64,000 nucleotides of DNA from Psychrobacillus vulpis (GTDB lineage Bacteria; Bacillota; Bacilli; Bacillales_A; Planococcaceae): the NCBI RefSeq assembly GCF_006861825.1, contig NZ_VDGI01000015.1, positions 1 through 64,000 of the forward strand, given 5' to 3'. Under the pieces are notes generated by a model. It was given only the letters and a program-made list of their open reading frames with translations, was not told the origin of the DNA and did no database searches. Below are positions 16,103-25,660 of this stretch, one piece after another. How positions within the stretch are numbered: position 1 is the stretch's first letter; every line of letters starts with the position of its first letter. The position numbers were made by a program, and so were the translations under genes.

Positions 16103-16797
16103 CCTTAAATTCACCTCCCTCCTTAATGATTCGCGATGTCCATACTGCAGACCGTCCTCGGGAAAGATTGATCAGACAAGGTGCTGAAAGTTTATCTAAT
16201 CAGGAACTAATAGCCATCTTGCTTCGTACAGGAACGAAGCAAGAGTCTGTTCTTCATCTAGCAAATCGTGTACTCCATTTTTTTGAACATATTCAAGAAC
16301 TAAAAAATGCAACATTAGAAGAAATTATGTCGGTGAAAGGTATAGGAGAAGCAAAAGCAGTTCAACTTCTGGCTGCAGTCGAGTTAGGAAGAAGAGTATC
16401 CCAGCAAAATACAGAAGAAAAATTCACGATTCGTTCACCAAAGGATGCAGCTAGCTACTTAATGCCAGACATGACCTCATTGAAACAAGAACATTTCGTT
16501 GTTCTTTTTTTGAACGTTAAGAACCAAATACTCCATAAACAAACTATCTTCATTGGTTCGCTTAATGCATCCATAGTCCATCCTCGAGAAATATTCCGAG
16601 AAGCTGTGAAACGTTCAGCAGCTTCTATTATTTGTGCCCATAATCATCCATCCGGTAACCCAACACCTTCCTCCGAAGACATAGATGTAACGAAAAGATT
16701 ATTAGAAGCAGGACACTTAATGGGGATCGAAATTCTTGATCATGTCATCATTGGAGATCATCAATTTATTAGTTTAAAAGAAAAGGGGTACATGTGA
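16099..16797 (+). CDS. radC: RadC family JAB-domain protein
   Basis: A 232-aa protein with an N-terminal helix-hairpin-helix-like region (about 55-75, ATLEEIMSVKGIGEAKA) and a C-terminal JAMM/MPN+ domain with the metal motif HNHPSGNPTPSSEDID. It is annotated historically as a DNA repair protein, but the activity of RadC proteins is unsettled. It is coupled to maf by an ATGA overlap and precedes mreB, as in other Bacillales. No sign of truncation. Confidence 0.93.
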   Translation: MTLNSPPSLMIRDVHTADRPRERLIRQGAESLSNQELIAILLRTGTKQESVLHLANRVLHFFEHIQELKNATLEEIMSVKGIGEAKAVQLLAAVELGRRVSQQNTEEKFTIRSPKDAASYLMPDMTSLKQEHFVVLFLNVKNQILHKQTIFIGSLNASIVHPREIFREAVKRSAASIICAHNHPSGNPTPSSEDIDVTKRLLEAGHLMGIEILDHVIIGDHQFISLKEKGYM

Positions 16798-16892
16798 CAC
16801 TGTGCATTTTGCTTTCTATCCGTTATAATGAGAGTTATGACTTTAAAACAACTAAGTGAAACTTGCGTAAGATAGAAAGGGAGTAAAAAATA

Positions 16893-17912
16893 GTGTTTGG
16901 ATTTGGATCAAGAGATGTAGGAATCGATTTAGGAACAGCGAATACACTTGTTTTTATTAAAGGGAAGGGAATTGTACTAAGAGAACCTTCCGTTGTAGCA
17001 AAAAATGTACAAAACGGATCCATTGTTGCTGTAGGTAACGATGCGAAAAATATGATTGGACGTACACCTGGTTCTATAGTAGCAATTCGTCCGATGAAAG
17101 ATGGAGTTATTGCGGATTTTGATACGACATCCGCTATGATTGAATATTATTTAAAAAACGCTATGAAAGCTGCTGGGATGTCATGGAGTAAACCAAATGT
17201 AATGATTTGTGTACCATTTGGTATTACATCAGTAGAACAGCGTGCTGTTATCGATGCAGCAAAACAAGCTGGAGCTCGTGATGCAGTAACAATTGAAGAG
17301 CCATTTGCGGCTGCAATAGGTGCTAATTTGCCTGTATGGGAACCTACTGGAAGTATGGTCGTTGATATAGGTGGTGGAACAACAGAAGTGGCTGTTATCT
17401 CGCTTGGTGGTATTGTAACAAGTGAGTCTGTTCGAGTAGGTGGCGATGCCATGGATCAAGCAATTACTAGCTATGTTCGTAAAACTTATAATTTGACTAT
17501 TGGTGAGCGTACTGCTGAATCCATTAAAATGGAAATTGGGTCAGCGAGAGTATTGGATGCGGAAGATTCGATGGACATCCGTGGGCGTGATTTAGTTACG
17601 GGATTACCAAAAACAATAGAGATTTCTTCAAAAGAAATTGCAAATGCTCTCCGTGAGTCTATTTCTGCCATTATTGATGGCGTGAAAAAAACTTTAGAAC
17701 AAACTCCTCCAGAATTATCGGCTGATGTAATGGAGCGTGGTATTATGCTTACAGGTGGAGGAGCACTACTGAAAAATTTAGACAAAGTCATAAGCCATCA
17801 AACAAATATGCCAGTATTCATTGCAGAGAATCCGTTAGATAGTGTAGCTTTTGGTACTGGGAAAGCTTTAGATCATATGAATTTATTAAAACGTCAACAA
17901 ACTAGACATTAA
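16893..17912 (+). CDS. mreB: Rod shape-determining protein MreB
   Basis: Actin-like ATPase that organises side-wall synthesis beneath the membrane. Seen: 339 aa, starting at GTG 16893 after AAAGGGAG. The phosphate 1 loop is [14 protein letters not shown] (8-21), phosphate 2 lies in [18 protein letters not shown] and the adenosine motif is [13 protein letters not shown]. The amphipathic N-terminal MFGFG is present. It is first of mreBCD; a TATAAT lies at 16824-16829 upstream, so the cluster may have its own promoter. Confidence 0.98.
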   Translation: MFGFGSRDVGIDLGTANTLVFIKGKGIVLREPSVVAKNVQNGSIVAVGNDAKNMIGRTPGSIVAIRPMKDGVIADFDTTSAMIEYYLKNAMKAAGMSWSKPNVMICVPFGITSVEQRAVIDAAKQAGARDAVTIEEPFAAAIGANLPVWEPTGSMVVDIGGGTTEVAVISLGGIVTSESVRVGGDAMDQAITSYVRKTYNLTIGERTAESIKMEIGSARVLDAEDSMDIRGRDLVTGLPKTIEISSKEIANALRESISAIIDGVKKTLEQTPPELSADVMERGIMLTGGGALLKNLDKVISHQTNMPVFIAENPLDSVAFGTGKALDHMNLLKRQQTRH

Positions 17913-17925
17913 GGGGAAGTGAGTT

Positions 17926-18828
17926 ATGCCACAATTTTTTTCGAATAAGCGATTAATATTGCTGCTTGTAGGGATTATATTTCTTGTGGCACTCATCAGC
18001 TTTTCTTTGCGAGATCGAAATCATGCATCTGTTCCTGAGCAACTTATTAAAGATGTGGTCGGTTTTGGACAATCGTTTTTTTCCAAACCGACTCAGTATG
18101 TAACTGGTGTTTTTAATAATGTTGAATCTTTACTAAATACATATGATGAAAATAAACGATTGAAAGCAAGATTAGAGGATTATGCTTCCTTACAAGCAAA
18201 TGTAAATGACTTGGAAATAGAGAACAAAGAGTTAAGAAAAATAGTAGATAAAGAAGAAAACCTTCGGGCCTTCAATCCGATCCAATCAACTGTAATTGCA
18301 CGGAATCCTGATCAATGGGAAGAAAAAATCATTATTGATAAAGGCGAAATACATGGTGTAGAAGTAAATATGGCAGTGATGACTTCACAAGGTTTAATAG
18401 GAAAAGTCATTTTAACAACACCGTATACTTCTACAGTAGAGCTTTTGTCTACACAAAATCCTAATTACCGAGTATCAGCAGTAATTGCAGATAAAGAGGA
18501 AGTGTTTGGATTAATAGAAGGTTATGATGAACAGCGAAAAGAATTAATTTTAAAAAGAATTGATTCTGACTTCGAAGTGAAAAAAGGGCAAAAAGTTACC
18601 ACATCCGGCTTAGGTGGAATATTTCCAAAAGGTATTTTAATAGGTGAAGTTTCCGAAGTGACTACGGATGATCATGGGTTGACAAAGCTTGCATATGTGA
18701 AACCAGCAGCTAGCTTCTCCATTTTAGACCACGTAATTATTTCGAAACGATCAATATCACCGATAGATGGTACGGATGGTAATAATACGGAGAGCGATTT
18801 AACAGAAGGTGCAGGGGACGGTTCATGA
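17926..18828 (+). CDS. mreC: Rod shape-determining protein MreC
   Basis: Bitopic scaffold protein of the elongasome. Seen: 300 aa, a short cytosolic N-terminus, one membrane helix (about 8-26), a coiled coil (about 65-110, rich in Leu, Glu and Lys), then the beta-rich extracytoplasmic domain with GLIGKVI and TSGLGGIFPKGI. The Thr/Ser/Gly/Asp-rich tail is disordered. It starts 13 bases after mreB with a GGGGAAGTG site and overlaps mreD by 4 bases. Confidence 0.96.
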   Translation: MPQFFSNKRLILLLVGIIFLVALISFSLRDRNHASVPEQLIKDVVGFGQSFFSKPTQYVTGVFNNVESLLNTYDENKRLKARLEDYASLQANVNDLEIENKELRKIVDKEENLRAFNPIQSTVIARNPDQWEEKIIIDKGEIHGVEVNMAVMTSQGLIGKVILTTPYTSTVELLSTQNPNYRVSAVIADKEEVFGLIEGYDEQRKELILKRIDSDFEVKKGQKVTTSGLGGIFPKGILIGEVSEVTTDDHGLTKLAYVKPAASFSILDHVIISKRSISPIDGTDGNNTESDLTEGAGDGS

Positions 18829-19352
18829 TTCGTTTTCTAGTAATTATTATTTCGGTTCTATTATTTTATATGGAACCGATTTTTGGACTTTTTTCGCCAA
18901 TCGAACTGCAAGGGGATTTCTATGTTTTAGTCCCTCGTTTTTTAATCATGTATTTAATATTCGTTTCCATATACTATGATCGAAAACGTGCAATGCTATA
19001 TGGATTGATATTTGGACTCTTGTATGATGTGTTTTTCATTGATATTATTGGATTATATTCTTTTATTTATCCGCTAATGTGTTTAGTGGCGAGTTTAATC
19101 GCTAAATATATACATCAACATTTGCTAGTAGCTACGATATTAACACTTGTTTTAGTAGCTTTAGTAGAGTTATTATTGTTTTTATTTTATACTTTTATTG
19201 GTATAAAAAGCATGACATATACAGAATTTTTTCAGTTTAATCTCATTCCAACGATGATAGCAAATTTAGTGTTTATTTTGATGTTCGGATGGGGATTTAA
19301 ATATATTCTTCTAAATCGGTTTAAACAAAAAGCATTACTGCTTCAAAAATAG
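18825..19352 (+). CDS. mreD: Rod shape-determining protein MreD
   Basis: A 175-aa integral membrane protein with about five hydrophobic helices and almost no soluble loops. Family role: partners MreC in the cell-wall elongation complex. Identification rests on topology, length, the PRFLIMYLIFVSIYYDRKRAMLYGLIFG pattern (seen across about residues 45-72) and the position after mreC, with which it overlaps by ATGA. Confidence 0.92.
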   Translation: MIRFLVIIISVLLFYMEPIFGLFSPIELQGDFYVLVPRFLIMYLIFVSIYYDRKRAMLYGLIFGLLYDVFFIDIIGLYSFIYPLMCLVASLIAKYIHQHLLVATILTLVLVALVELLLFLFYTFIGIKSMTYTEFFQFNLIPTMIANLVFILMFGWGFKYILLNRFKQKALLLQK

Positions 19353-19388
19353 TGCTTTCGTTTAAACAGTGGACCTGAGGTGACTTGA

Positions 19389-20060
19389 TTGACGAAAAAG
19401 CAGTTAATATCTATAAAAGGAACGAAAGAGGGCCTTGTATTACGCCTAGACGATCAGTGTTCATATGCAGAGCTTTTAGAAGAGTTAACAAAAAAGGTTT
19501 CTGACGAAGGTTTTGAAGGTCAAGCAGAAGTACTTTTACATCTAGGATATCGTTATTGTAACGATGAACAAGCAAAAGAAATTATTAACTGTGTACAACA
19601 AACAGAGCATCTTCGTGTAACGAAGATTCAGAGTGAAGTAATGACTGTGGAAGAATGTAATAAGAGATTACTAGAAAACCAGTCTGAAACGTATGTAGGT
19701 ATTATTCGATCGGGACAAGTTGTAACTGCAGTTGGTGACCTAGTAGTTATCGGAGATGTTAATCCGAATGGTCGAGTGGTTGCAGGAGGGAATGTGTTTG
19801 TGCTAGGTCGCTTAAAAGGGATAGCACATGCTGGAGCGAATGGCAAAAGAGATGCAGTAATTGCAGCTTCGTGGTTAGAAGCAACTCACCTTATTATTGA
19901 TAATGTTGTAGAAACAATGACAGATGAGTTAAGTGTTCTATCAGAGCATCCAGAAATGGAATGTGCCTACTTACATACAAATGGATTTATCGCAATTGAT
20001 CGTTTGCAAGAACTTCGATTAATACGCCCGAATCTATCAACATTTAAAGGAGGAAGCTAA
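19389..20060 (+). CDS. minC: Septum site-determining protein MinC
   Basis: Inhibitor of FtsZ polymerisation, recruited to poles by MinD. Seen: 223 aa. The N-terminal FtsZ-interacting domain covers about 1-105. The C-terminal beta-helix (about 115-215) has repeats such as GDVNPNGRVVAGGNVFVLGRL and AHAGANG. The start is TTG 19389 after TGAGGTGA. Its stop is 1 base before the minD GTG, so the pair is coupled. Confidence 0.95.
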   Translation: MTKKQLISIKGTKEGLVLRLDDQCSYAELLEELTKKVSDEGFEGQAEVLLHLGYRYCNDEQAKEIINCVQQTEHLRVTKIQSEVMTVEECNKRLLENQSETYVGIIRSGQVVTAVGDLVVIGDVNPNGRVVAGGNVFVLGRLKGIAHAGANGKRDAVIAASWLEATHLIIDNVVETMTDELSVLSEHPEMECAYLHTNGFIAIDRLQELRLIRPNLSTFKGGS

Positions 20061-20061
20061 T

Positions 20062-20862
20062 GTGGGAGAAGCAATCGTAATAACTTCAGGGAAAGGTGGG
20101 GTCGGTAAAACGACTACAACTGCAAACCTTGGAACTGCATTGGCTCTTCAAGGGAAGAAAGTTTGTTTATTGGATACAGATATTGGTTTAAGAAATTTAG
20201 ACGTCGTTCTTGGTCTTGAAAATAGAATTATTTATGATTTAGTAGATGTAATAGAGGGTCGTTGTAAAATTCATCAAGCGCTAGTGAAAGATAAGCGTTT
20301 TGAAGATAAATTATACTTATTACCTGCTGCTCAAACAACAGATAAAAATGCTGTAAATCCAGAGCAAATGAAAGAATTGGTTTCAGAATTGAAACGTGAT
20401 TATGATTATGTATTAATTGATTGTCCTGCTGGTATTGAGCAAGGATACAAAAATGCAATAGCTGGTGCTGACAAAGCAATTGTTGTGACAACTCCAGAAA
20501 TTTCTGCAGTTCGTGATGCTGATAGAATTATTGGCTTATTGGAGCAAGAGGAGTCCATTGCGCCTCCGAAACTTATTATTAATCGTATTCGCCAACATCT
20601 AATGAATAAAGGGGAAGCGCTTGATATAAATGAAATAACGACGCATTTGTCGATCGATTTATTAGGAATTATTGCAGACGATGAAAACGTCATTACTTCT
20701 TCTAATAAAGGAGAGCCTGTCGTTATGGATCCGTCCAACAGAGCAGCTCTTGGTTACCGCAATATTGCTCGCCGTATTTTAGGAGAGTCCGTACCACTCA
20801 TGTCTATGGACAATCCGAAAAAGGGTGTTATGTCTAAAATTAAGTCCTTATTTGCAAAGTAG
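20062..20862 (+). CDS. minD: Septum site-determining ATPase MinD
   Basis: ParA/MinD ATPase that brings MinC to the membrane. Seen: 266 aa, GTG start after AAGGAGGAA, deviant Walker A SGKGGVGKTTTT (9-20), LLDTDIGLRNLD, VLIDCPAGI as Walker B and a C-terminal amphipathic helix GVMSKIKSLFAK (255-266) for membrane binding. It ends the mre-min run and is followed by a strong terminator. Confidence 0.98.
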   Translation: MGEAIVITSGKGGVGKTTTTANLGTALALQGKKVCLLDTDIGLRNLDVVLGLENRIIYDLVDVIEGRCKIHQALVKDKRFEDKLYLLPAAQTTDKNAVNPEQMKELVSELKRDYDYVLIDCPAGIEQGYKNAIAGADKAIVVTTPEISAVRDADRIIGLLEQEESIAPPKLIINRIRQHLMNKGEALDINEITTHLSIDLLGIIADDENVITSSNKGEPVVMDPSNRAALGYRNIARRILGESVPLMSMDNPKKGVMSKIKSLFAK

Positions 20863-20878
20863 TTAGTAAAAGTGTAAA

Positions 20879-20920
20879 AACCGACTCCAAGAAGTTTAGG
20901 AGTCGGTTTATTTTTTTCTT
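20879..20920 (+). terminator. Intrinsic terminator after minD
   Basis: Arms AACCGACTCC and GGAGTCGGTT, 10-base loop, then TTATTTTTTTCTT. It closes the mreBCD-minCD unit. Confidence 0.92.
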
Positions 20921-20967
20921 CATGAAATTGTCCATGCTGTCATACATTCCTAATAGGGGGAATGTTT

Positions 20968-21510
20968 ATGCTGTCAAAAAAGAAATGGTTTCTTGCATTT
21001 GCATTTGTATTGTTATTTTATATGTTAGATAGATTAGAAAATAATGATGTCTTATCTACTAATTATGCTGAATCACTCCTTGCGCCACAAAAGCCATCAG
21101 AAGTTTATCAAAAAGTGGTAGCATGGGTGAATAATTCAGATGAATTAATCAATGTTAGTGCACCAATCACACCACCTTTACTCGAGTATAAATCGATTCA
21201 GCCTTTTGCTGATGGAGCTTTATTGTCCATTGATGAGTCACAAAATCTACATGCTTCCGATAATGGTCTCATCATTTTTACTGGGTATACGAGACAAACG
21301 GGGAAAACCCTCTCTATTCTCTATGATTCTGGGGAGACAGCTACTTATGGATTTGTAGAAGATTTCCAGCAATTGCCTTATACGACGATAAATACTGGGG
21401 ACATTTTTGCATCTGTTAAAAATGATTTACTCTATATTAAAGTGGAAAAAGACGGAGAAAATTTAGAGACGGAAGAACTTGTTGAATGGCTAACAGCTCT
21501 ACATGAATAA
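20968..21510 (+). CDS. spoIVFA: SpoIVFA-like degenerate M23 protein
   Basis: A 180-aa protein with one N-terminal membrane helix (about 6-20) and a C-terminal LytM/M23-like fold (about 95-165): NGLIIFTGYTRQTGKTLSI, then TATYGFVEDFQQLPYTTINTGDIFASV. The zinc ligands of active M23 enzymes are absent, as in SpoIVFA, which anchors and inhibits the SpoIVFB protease during sporulation. The position between minD and spoIVFB supports this. I chose ATG 20968, seven bases after TAGGGGG; ATG 20962 is too close. It overlaps spoIVFB by 8 bases. Confidence 0.8.
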   Translation: MLSKKKWFLAFAFVLLFYMLDRLENNDVLSTNYAESLLAPQKPSEVYQKVVAWVNNSDELINVSAPITPPLLEYKSIQPFADGALLSIDESQNLHASDNGLIIFTGYTRQTGKTLSILYDSGETATYGFVEDFQQLPYTTINTGDIFASVKNDLLYIKVEKDGENLETEELVEWLTALHE

Positions 21511-22099
21511 AAAGATTTTCAAAGTACATCCCATTATGATACCTTTTTTTCTTTTCTTTTATTTATCCGGAGAAATTGCCATTTACTCCATCGTATTTGG
21601 ATCCTTACTTTTCCATGAACTTGGACATTTAACTGCCGCAAAGCTTGTTGGTGTAAAAGTGAATTCATGTACAATCTTGCCATACGGTGGAGAAATTAAA
21701 ATGGAGCAGTTTTCGAGGAAAAATAAAATGCATCAGCTTTTTGTTATATTAGCTGGACCATTATTTACATTATTATTGTTAGGAATAAGTAGATTATTTG
21801 ATTTTCCGCAAAATGAAATTATACTTCTTACTCAACTAATAATTTTATCTCTTAATCTACTACCTATTTATCCACTAGACGGAGGACGAGCTTTGTTCGT
21901 TTTTATCCCAGATAAATATGTAGAATTGGTTGGTTTTTCTTTATGTTGTAGTGTAATTGTTTTTTGTTCAAGTTTATATTATTTTCCGAAGGCACTATCC
22001 ATCACGATTATATTTTTATATTTATCGATACAAAACTATTCTTATTGGAGATTTCGGAAGTACAAGCTTGCTTTCGACTATATTACGAAAAACTCTTGA
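21503..22099 (+). CDS. spoIVFB: SpoIVFB-like site-2 protease, short form
   Basis: M50 intramembrane metalloprotease; in Bacillus it processes pro-sigma-K in the mother cell. Seen: 198 aa, HELGH zinc motif (in LLFHELGHLTAAKLVGVKV, about 37-55), a second metal motif LLPIYPLDGGRAL with Asp, and about six hydrophobic segments. It ends soon after the membrane core (KLAFDYITKNS), so the C-terminal CBS domain that binds ATP in B. subtilis SpoIVFB (288 aa) is missing. No frame downstream encodes one. It is coupled to the SpoIVFA-like gene by overlap. Confidence 0.88.
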   Translation: MNKKIFKVHPIMIPFFLFFYLSGEIAIYSIVFGSLLFHELGHLTAAKLVGVKVNSCTILPYGGEIKMEQFSRKNKMHQLFVILAGPLFTLLLLGISRLFDFPQNEIILLTQLIILSLNLLPIYPLDGGRALFVFIPDKYVELVGFSLCCSVIVFCSSLYYFPKALSITIIFLYLSIQNYSYWRFRKYKLAFDYITKNS

Positions 22100-22124
22100 C
22101 GCGACTCTGTGGATATGATAATAT
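22096..22124 (+). promoter_or_regulatory. Promoter of the rplU operon
   Basis: TTGACG (22096-22101), 17 bases, TAATAT (22119-22124). The -35 overlaps the spoIVFB stop codon. Confidence 0.7.
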
Positions 22125-22130
22125 TCAAAT

Positions 22131-22240
22131 GTTATTGTTTGTAGCAGCACCCGTTGCTACAACCGCTCTGAAAAGGTTATAAGCATTCGAGTAATCGGAT
22201 CACCTTTTGGAAGGCGAGTCTTAGTCTAAGAGGAGGTGCA
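22131..22240 (+). ncRNA. Ribosomal protein L21 leader RNA
   Basis: A structured 5' leader, by position the Bacillales L21 leader, thought to mediate autoregulation of the rplU operon. Hairpin 1: TTGTAGCA (22139-22146) with TGCTACAA (22155-22162). Hairpin 2: AAAAGGT (22171-22177) with ACCTTTT near 22202-22208. The ribosome site AGGAGGTG follows. The assignment uses location and structure; I did not compare it with a covariance model. Confidence 0.7.
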
Positions 22241-22243
22241 AGT

Positions 22244-22552
22244 ATGTACGCAATTATTGAAACTGGTGGAAAACAAATCAAAGTTGAACAAGGGCAAGAA
22301 ATCTACATTGAAAAATTAGATGTAAACGCTGATGAAGTTGTAACTTTTGACAAAGTTTTATTCGTAGGTGGAGATGATGTTAAAGTTGGTGCTCCATTCG
22401 TGGAAGGTGCTAAAGTTACAGCGAAAGTTGTAAAAAATGGCAAAGCTAAAAAAATCATCGTTTTCAAATACAAAGCGAAAAAGAACTACCGTAAAAAACA
22501 AGGTCACCGTCAACCATACACAAAATTAGTAGTAGAATCTATTAGTTTATAA
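22244..22552 (+). CDS. rplU: 50S ribosomal protein L21
   Basis: A 102-aa ribosomal protein that binds 23S rRNA. Seen: [17 protein letters not shown] opening, DKVLFVGGD, and the basic end [20 protein letters not shown]. Strong AGGAGGTG site. It heads rplU-prp-rpmA behind the L21 leader; the stop is 1 base from the next start. Confidence 0.98.
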   Translation: MYAIIETGGKQIKVEQGQEIYIEKLDVNADEVVTFDKVLFVGGDDVKVGAPFVEGAKVTAKVVKNGKAKKIIVFKYKAKKNYRKKQGHRQPYTKLVVESISL

Positions 22553-22553
22553 G

Positions 22554-22889
22554 ATGATTAAAGTGACTGTAACGAGAGATCAATCAGGTCTTATTCATTC
22601 TTTTGAAATGAAAGGACATGCTAATTTTGCGGAACATGGGAAAGATTTAGTTTGTGCAGGTGCTTCCGCTGTATCATTTGGTGCAGTCAATGCAGTTATT
22701 GCACTTACGGAAATCACTCCTATAATCGAGCAAAAAGGCAACGGAGGCTATTTATACGTTGAAGTGCCAAGCATTTCAGATTCTGAAAAAGCTGCTAATA
22801 TACAGTTAATTTTAGAAGCGATGATTGTATCTTTACAAACGATTGAGCAAGATTATGGAATGTATATACAAATAACCTTCAAAAAGTAG
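22554..22889 (+). CDS. prp: Ribosomal-processing cysteine protease Prp
   Basis: A 111-aa protease (YsxB) that removes the N-terminal extension of ribosomal protein L27 in Firmicutes. Seen: catalytic His22 in KGHANFAEHG and Cys34 in LVCAGASAVSFG, which match the family dyad. It lies between rplU and rpmA as expected; the substrate gene starts 12 bases downstream and carries the matching cleavage motif. Confidence 0.95.
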   Translation: MIKVTVTRDQSGLIHSFEMKGHANFAEHGKDLVCAGASAVSFGAVNAVIALTEITPIIEQKGNGGYLYVEVPSISDSEKAANIQLILEAMIVSLQTIEQDYGMYIQITFKK

Positions 22890-23192
<303 letters not shown>

Positions 23193-23202
23193 TGAAGAAA
23201 TT

Positions 23203-23234
23203 AAAGGACTGCATTTATGCGGTCCTTTTTTTCA
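23203..23234 (+). terminator. Intrinsic terminator after rpmA
   Basis: AAAGGACTGCA pairs with TGCGGTCCTTT around a short loop (one G-U), followed by a run of T. Confidence 0.9.
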
Positions 23235-23346
23235 TTTTAGTTACAAAGTAAATTAAAACGAGTAAGTTCTCTTTACTTCACAGCAAAAAGATGCTATTCC
23301 TGTTATACTTATTAAGGATAGCCTACTACGGAGCGTGTATACTAAA

Positions 23347-23880
23347 ATGAAGCCTAAAAAAATTACAGCAAATGAAATATTGCGTCATTCGATGCATGAT
23401 TTTTTAAACAATATGCATTTAATCCAAATGAATTTAGATATGGGTAGACTTGATGAAGCGAAGAATCTTATTCGAAAGTACTCATTAAAGTGTAATCAGT
23501 TTTTTGATGTCAATAACACTGGTTTATATAACACAAATGAATTGCTACAGATGTTCAGTTGGACATACAATAAAGTTACATTAGAAATTCAAACTTCTCT
23601 TCAGAAAAGAGGAGCTGAACGATATGATGTCCTTTTAAAAGATTATTTGGAACGATTCATCCAATCGATTTATCCGCTATTTAGAGGGTACAAAGAACAA
23701 CTATTAAAAGTGCATATCCTTACGAATGAAACTTTGGAAATCCATGTAGATTTAAAGGGAGACTGGTCTCCTTATACTTGGATAGAGGAAACGTTTAATG
23801 GATTGTTCCGGATGGAAAAAGAAGTTAATACCGAGTCACAAATAAAATTTAAACTAATAGCAAGTGAGAGATTGGAGTGA
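23347..23880 (+). CDS. spo0B: Sporulation initiation phosphotransferase Spo0B
   Basis: Phosphorelay protein that moves phosphate from Spo0F to Spo0A. Seen: a 177-aa protein with the phosphoacceptor helix LRHSMHDFLNNMHLIQMNL. His17 of this start matches H30 of B. subtilis (HSRHDWMNKLQLI). Two-helix dimerisation then a degenerate kinase-like C-domain follow. No conserved ATP-binding motifs, as in the family. The start is uncertain: GTG 23335 is in frame, but its GGAG is too close; ATG 23347 has it 13 bases away. It lies directly ahead of obg, as in Bacillus. Confidence 0.88.
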   Translation: MKPKKITANEILRHSMHDFLNNMHLIQMNLDMGRLDEAKNLIRKYSLKCNQFFDVNNTGLYNTNELLQMFSWTYNKVTLEIQTSLQKRGAERYDVLLKDYLERFIQSIYPLFRGYKEQLLKVHILTNETLEIHVDLKGDWSPYTWIEETFNGLFRMEKEVNTESQIKFKLIASERLE

Positions 23881-23885
23881 AATAA

Positions 23886-25175
23886 ATGTTTGTAGATCAC
23901 GTCAAGATTTATGTTAAAGGCGGAGACGGTGGAGATGGAATGGTAGCATTCCGTCGTGAGAAATACGTACCAAACGGTGGTCCAGCTGGTGGAGATGGCG
24001 GAAATGGTGGAGACGTTATTTTTGTTGTAGATGAAGGTCTTCGTACATTAATGGATTTTCGTTACAAACGTCATTTTAAAGCAGATCGTGGAGAACACGG
24101 GATGAGCAAAAATCAGCATGGGAAAAATGCAGAAGATTTATATGTCAAAGTTCCACCTGGTACTGTTGTATCTAATGAAGAAACTGGACAAGTAATTGCG
24201 GATTTAGTAGAGCATGGACAAAAAGCAGTTATTGCAAAAGGTGGACGTGGAGGAAGAGGGAACTCTCGCTTCGCTACATCAGCCAACCCTGCTCCAGAGC
24301 TTTCTGAAAAAGGGGAACCTGGTTTTGAGTTTACTATTGCATTAGAATTGAAAGTATTGGCAGATGTTGGTTTAGTAGGATTCCCAAGTGTTGGTAAATC
24401 CACGTTATTATCTGTAGTTTCAGCAGCTAAACCAAAAATTGCAGCATATCATTTTACTACGATTGTTCCAAATCTTGGAATGGTTGAAACAGAAGATCAT
24501 CGCAGTTTTGCAATGGCAGATTTACCAGGCCTTATTGAAGGTGCTCATGAAGGTGTTGGGCTAGGACATCAATTTTTACGTCATATTGAGCGTACACGAG
24601 TAATTGTACATGTTATTGACATGTCGGGTATGGAAGGAAGAGATCCATATGAGGATTATGTAACGATTAATGAGGAATTAAAACAATACAATCTTCGTTT
24701 AACGGAAAGACCTCAAATTATCGTTGCTAACAAAATGGACATGCCTGATGCAGAGGAAAACTTGATAGCATTTAAAGAAAAAATTGGGGCGGAAACAAAG
24801 ATTTTCCCTATCTCGGCAATTTCACGTCAAGGGCTGCAAGGATTGCTTTTTGCTATTGCAGATCAATTAGAAGTAGCTCCGGAATTCCCATTAGAAGAAT
24901 TAGAGGATAACGAAACCGATACTTCTGTTATGTATAAGCATGAGGCGAAAAAAGATGACTTCATTATTTCTAGAGATGATGACGGTGCGTTTGTATTATC
25001 TGGTGGTTCGGTAGAAAGATTGTTTAAAATGACCGATTTCAGCAGAGAGGATTCCATCCGTCGTTTTGCTAGACAATTACGTGGTATGGGAATCGACGAT
25101 GCATTACGTGAACGCGGTGCAAAAGATGGAGATATTGTACGATTGTTAAAATTTGAATTTGAATTTATCGAGTAG
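23886..25175 (+). CDS. obg: GTPase Obg/CgtA
   Basis: Essential GTPase of ribosome assembly, stress and sporulation. Seen: 429 aa. A glycine-rich Obg fold (1 to about 158) includes [15 protein letters not shown] and [11 protein letters not shown]. The G domain has G1 [10 protein letters not shown]3 [10 protein letters not shown]4 NKMD and G5-like SAIS. The OCT domain occupies the last 80 residues. The start follows GGAGTGAAATAA. The adjacent spo0B matches the known spo0B-obg pair. Confidence 0.98.
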   Translation: MFVDHVKIYVKGGDGGDGMVAFRREKYVPNGGPAGGDGGNGGDVIFVVDEGLRTLMDFRYKRHFKADRGEHGMSKNQHGKNAEDLYVKVPPGTVVSNEETGQVIADLVEHGQKAVIAKGGRGGRGNSRFATSANPAPELSEKGEPGFEFTIALELKVLADVGLVGFPSVGKSTLLSVVSAAKPKIAAYHFTTIVPNLGMVETEDHRSFAMADLPGLIEGAHEGVGLGHQFLRHIERTRVIVHVIDMSGMEGRDPYEDYVTINEELKQYNLRLTERPQIIVANKMDMPDAEENLIAFKEKIGAETKIFPISAISRQGLQGLLFAIADQLEVAPEFPLEELEDNETDTSVMYKHEAKKDDFIISRDDDGAFVLSGGSVERLFKMTDFSREDSIRRFARQLRGMGIDDALRERGAKDGDIVRLLKFEFEFIE

Positions 25176-25192
25176 AGAAAGAAGGGGACCGC

Positions 25193-25648
25193 ATGAAGGA
25201 TGTTACACACCAGCGCTTTTATTTAGTAAGAGAGGATGTACTTACCGAAGCAATGCAAAAAACATTGGAAGCTAAGCATCTTCTCCAATCTGGTAAAGTA
25301 TCTTCGATATGGGATGCAGTAAAAGAAGTTGATCTATCAAGGAGTGCTTTTTATAAATATCGTGATGCGGTTTTTCCTTTCCATTCGATTGTACAGGAAA
25401 GAATATTGACGGTATTTTTACAGCTTGAAGACAGAGAAGGCACCCTTGCTAGATTGTTACAACTTGTTGCTGAATCTACTATAAATATTTTAACAATTCA
25501 TCAAACAATTCCTATTCAAGGAAGAGCAAGTGTTACATTATCTCTTGATGTGACTGCTATGACGAAAGAATTAGATGATTTTGTGAATGAAATGAAGCGA
25601 CTAGATTTTGTAGAATCTGCTGAAGTAATTAGTTCAGGTGCTTTATAA
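25193..25648 (+). CDS. pheB: ACT domain protein PheB
   Basis: A 151-aa protein (UPF0735). The N-terminal half has an HTH-like stretch (about 33-60, [24 protein letters not shown]). An ACT domain spans about 72-148 and contains [20 protein letters not shown] domains bind amino acids; with pheA next door a link to phenylalanine supply is likely, but its biochemical role is not established. The start ATG follows AAGGGGACC. It is 12 bases from pheA. Confidence 0.9.
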   Translation: MKDVTHQRFYLVREDVLTEAMQKTLEAKHLLQSGKVSSIWDAVKEVDLSRSAFYKYRDAVFPFHSIVQERILTVFLQLEDREGTLARLLQLVAESTINILTIHQTIPIQGRASVTLSLDVTAMTKELDDFVNEMKRLDFVESAEVISSGAL

Positions 25649-25660
25649 GGAGGATTACAT

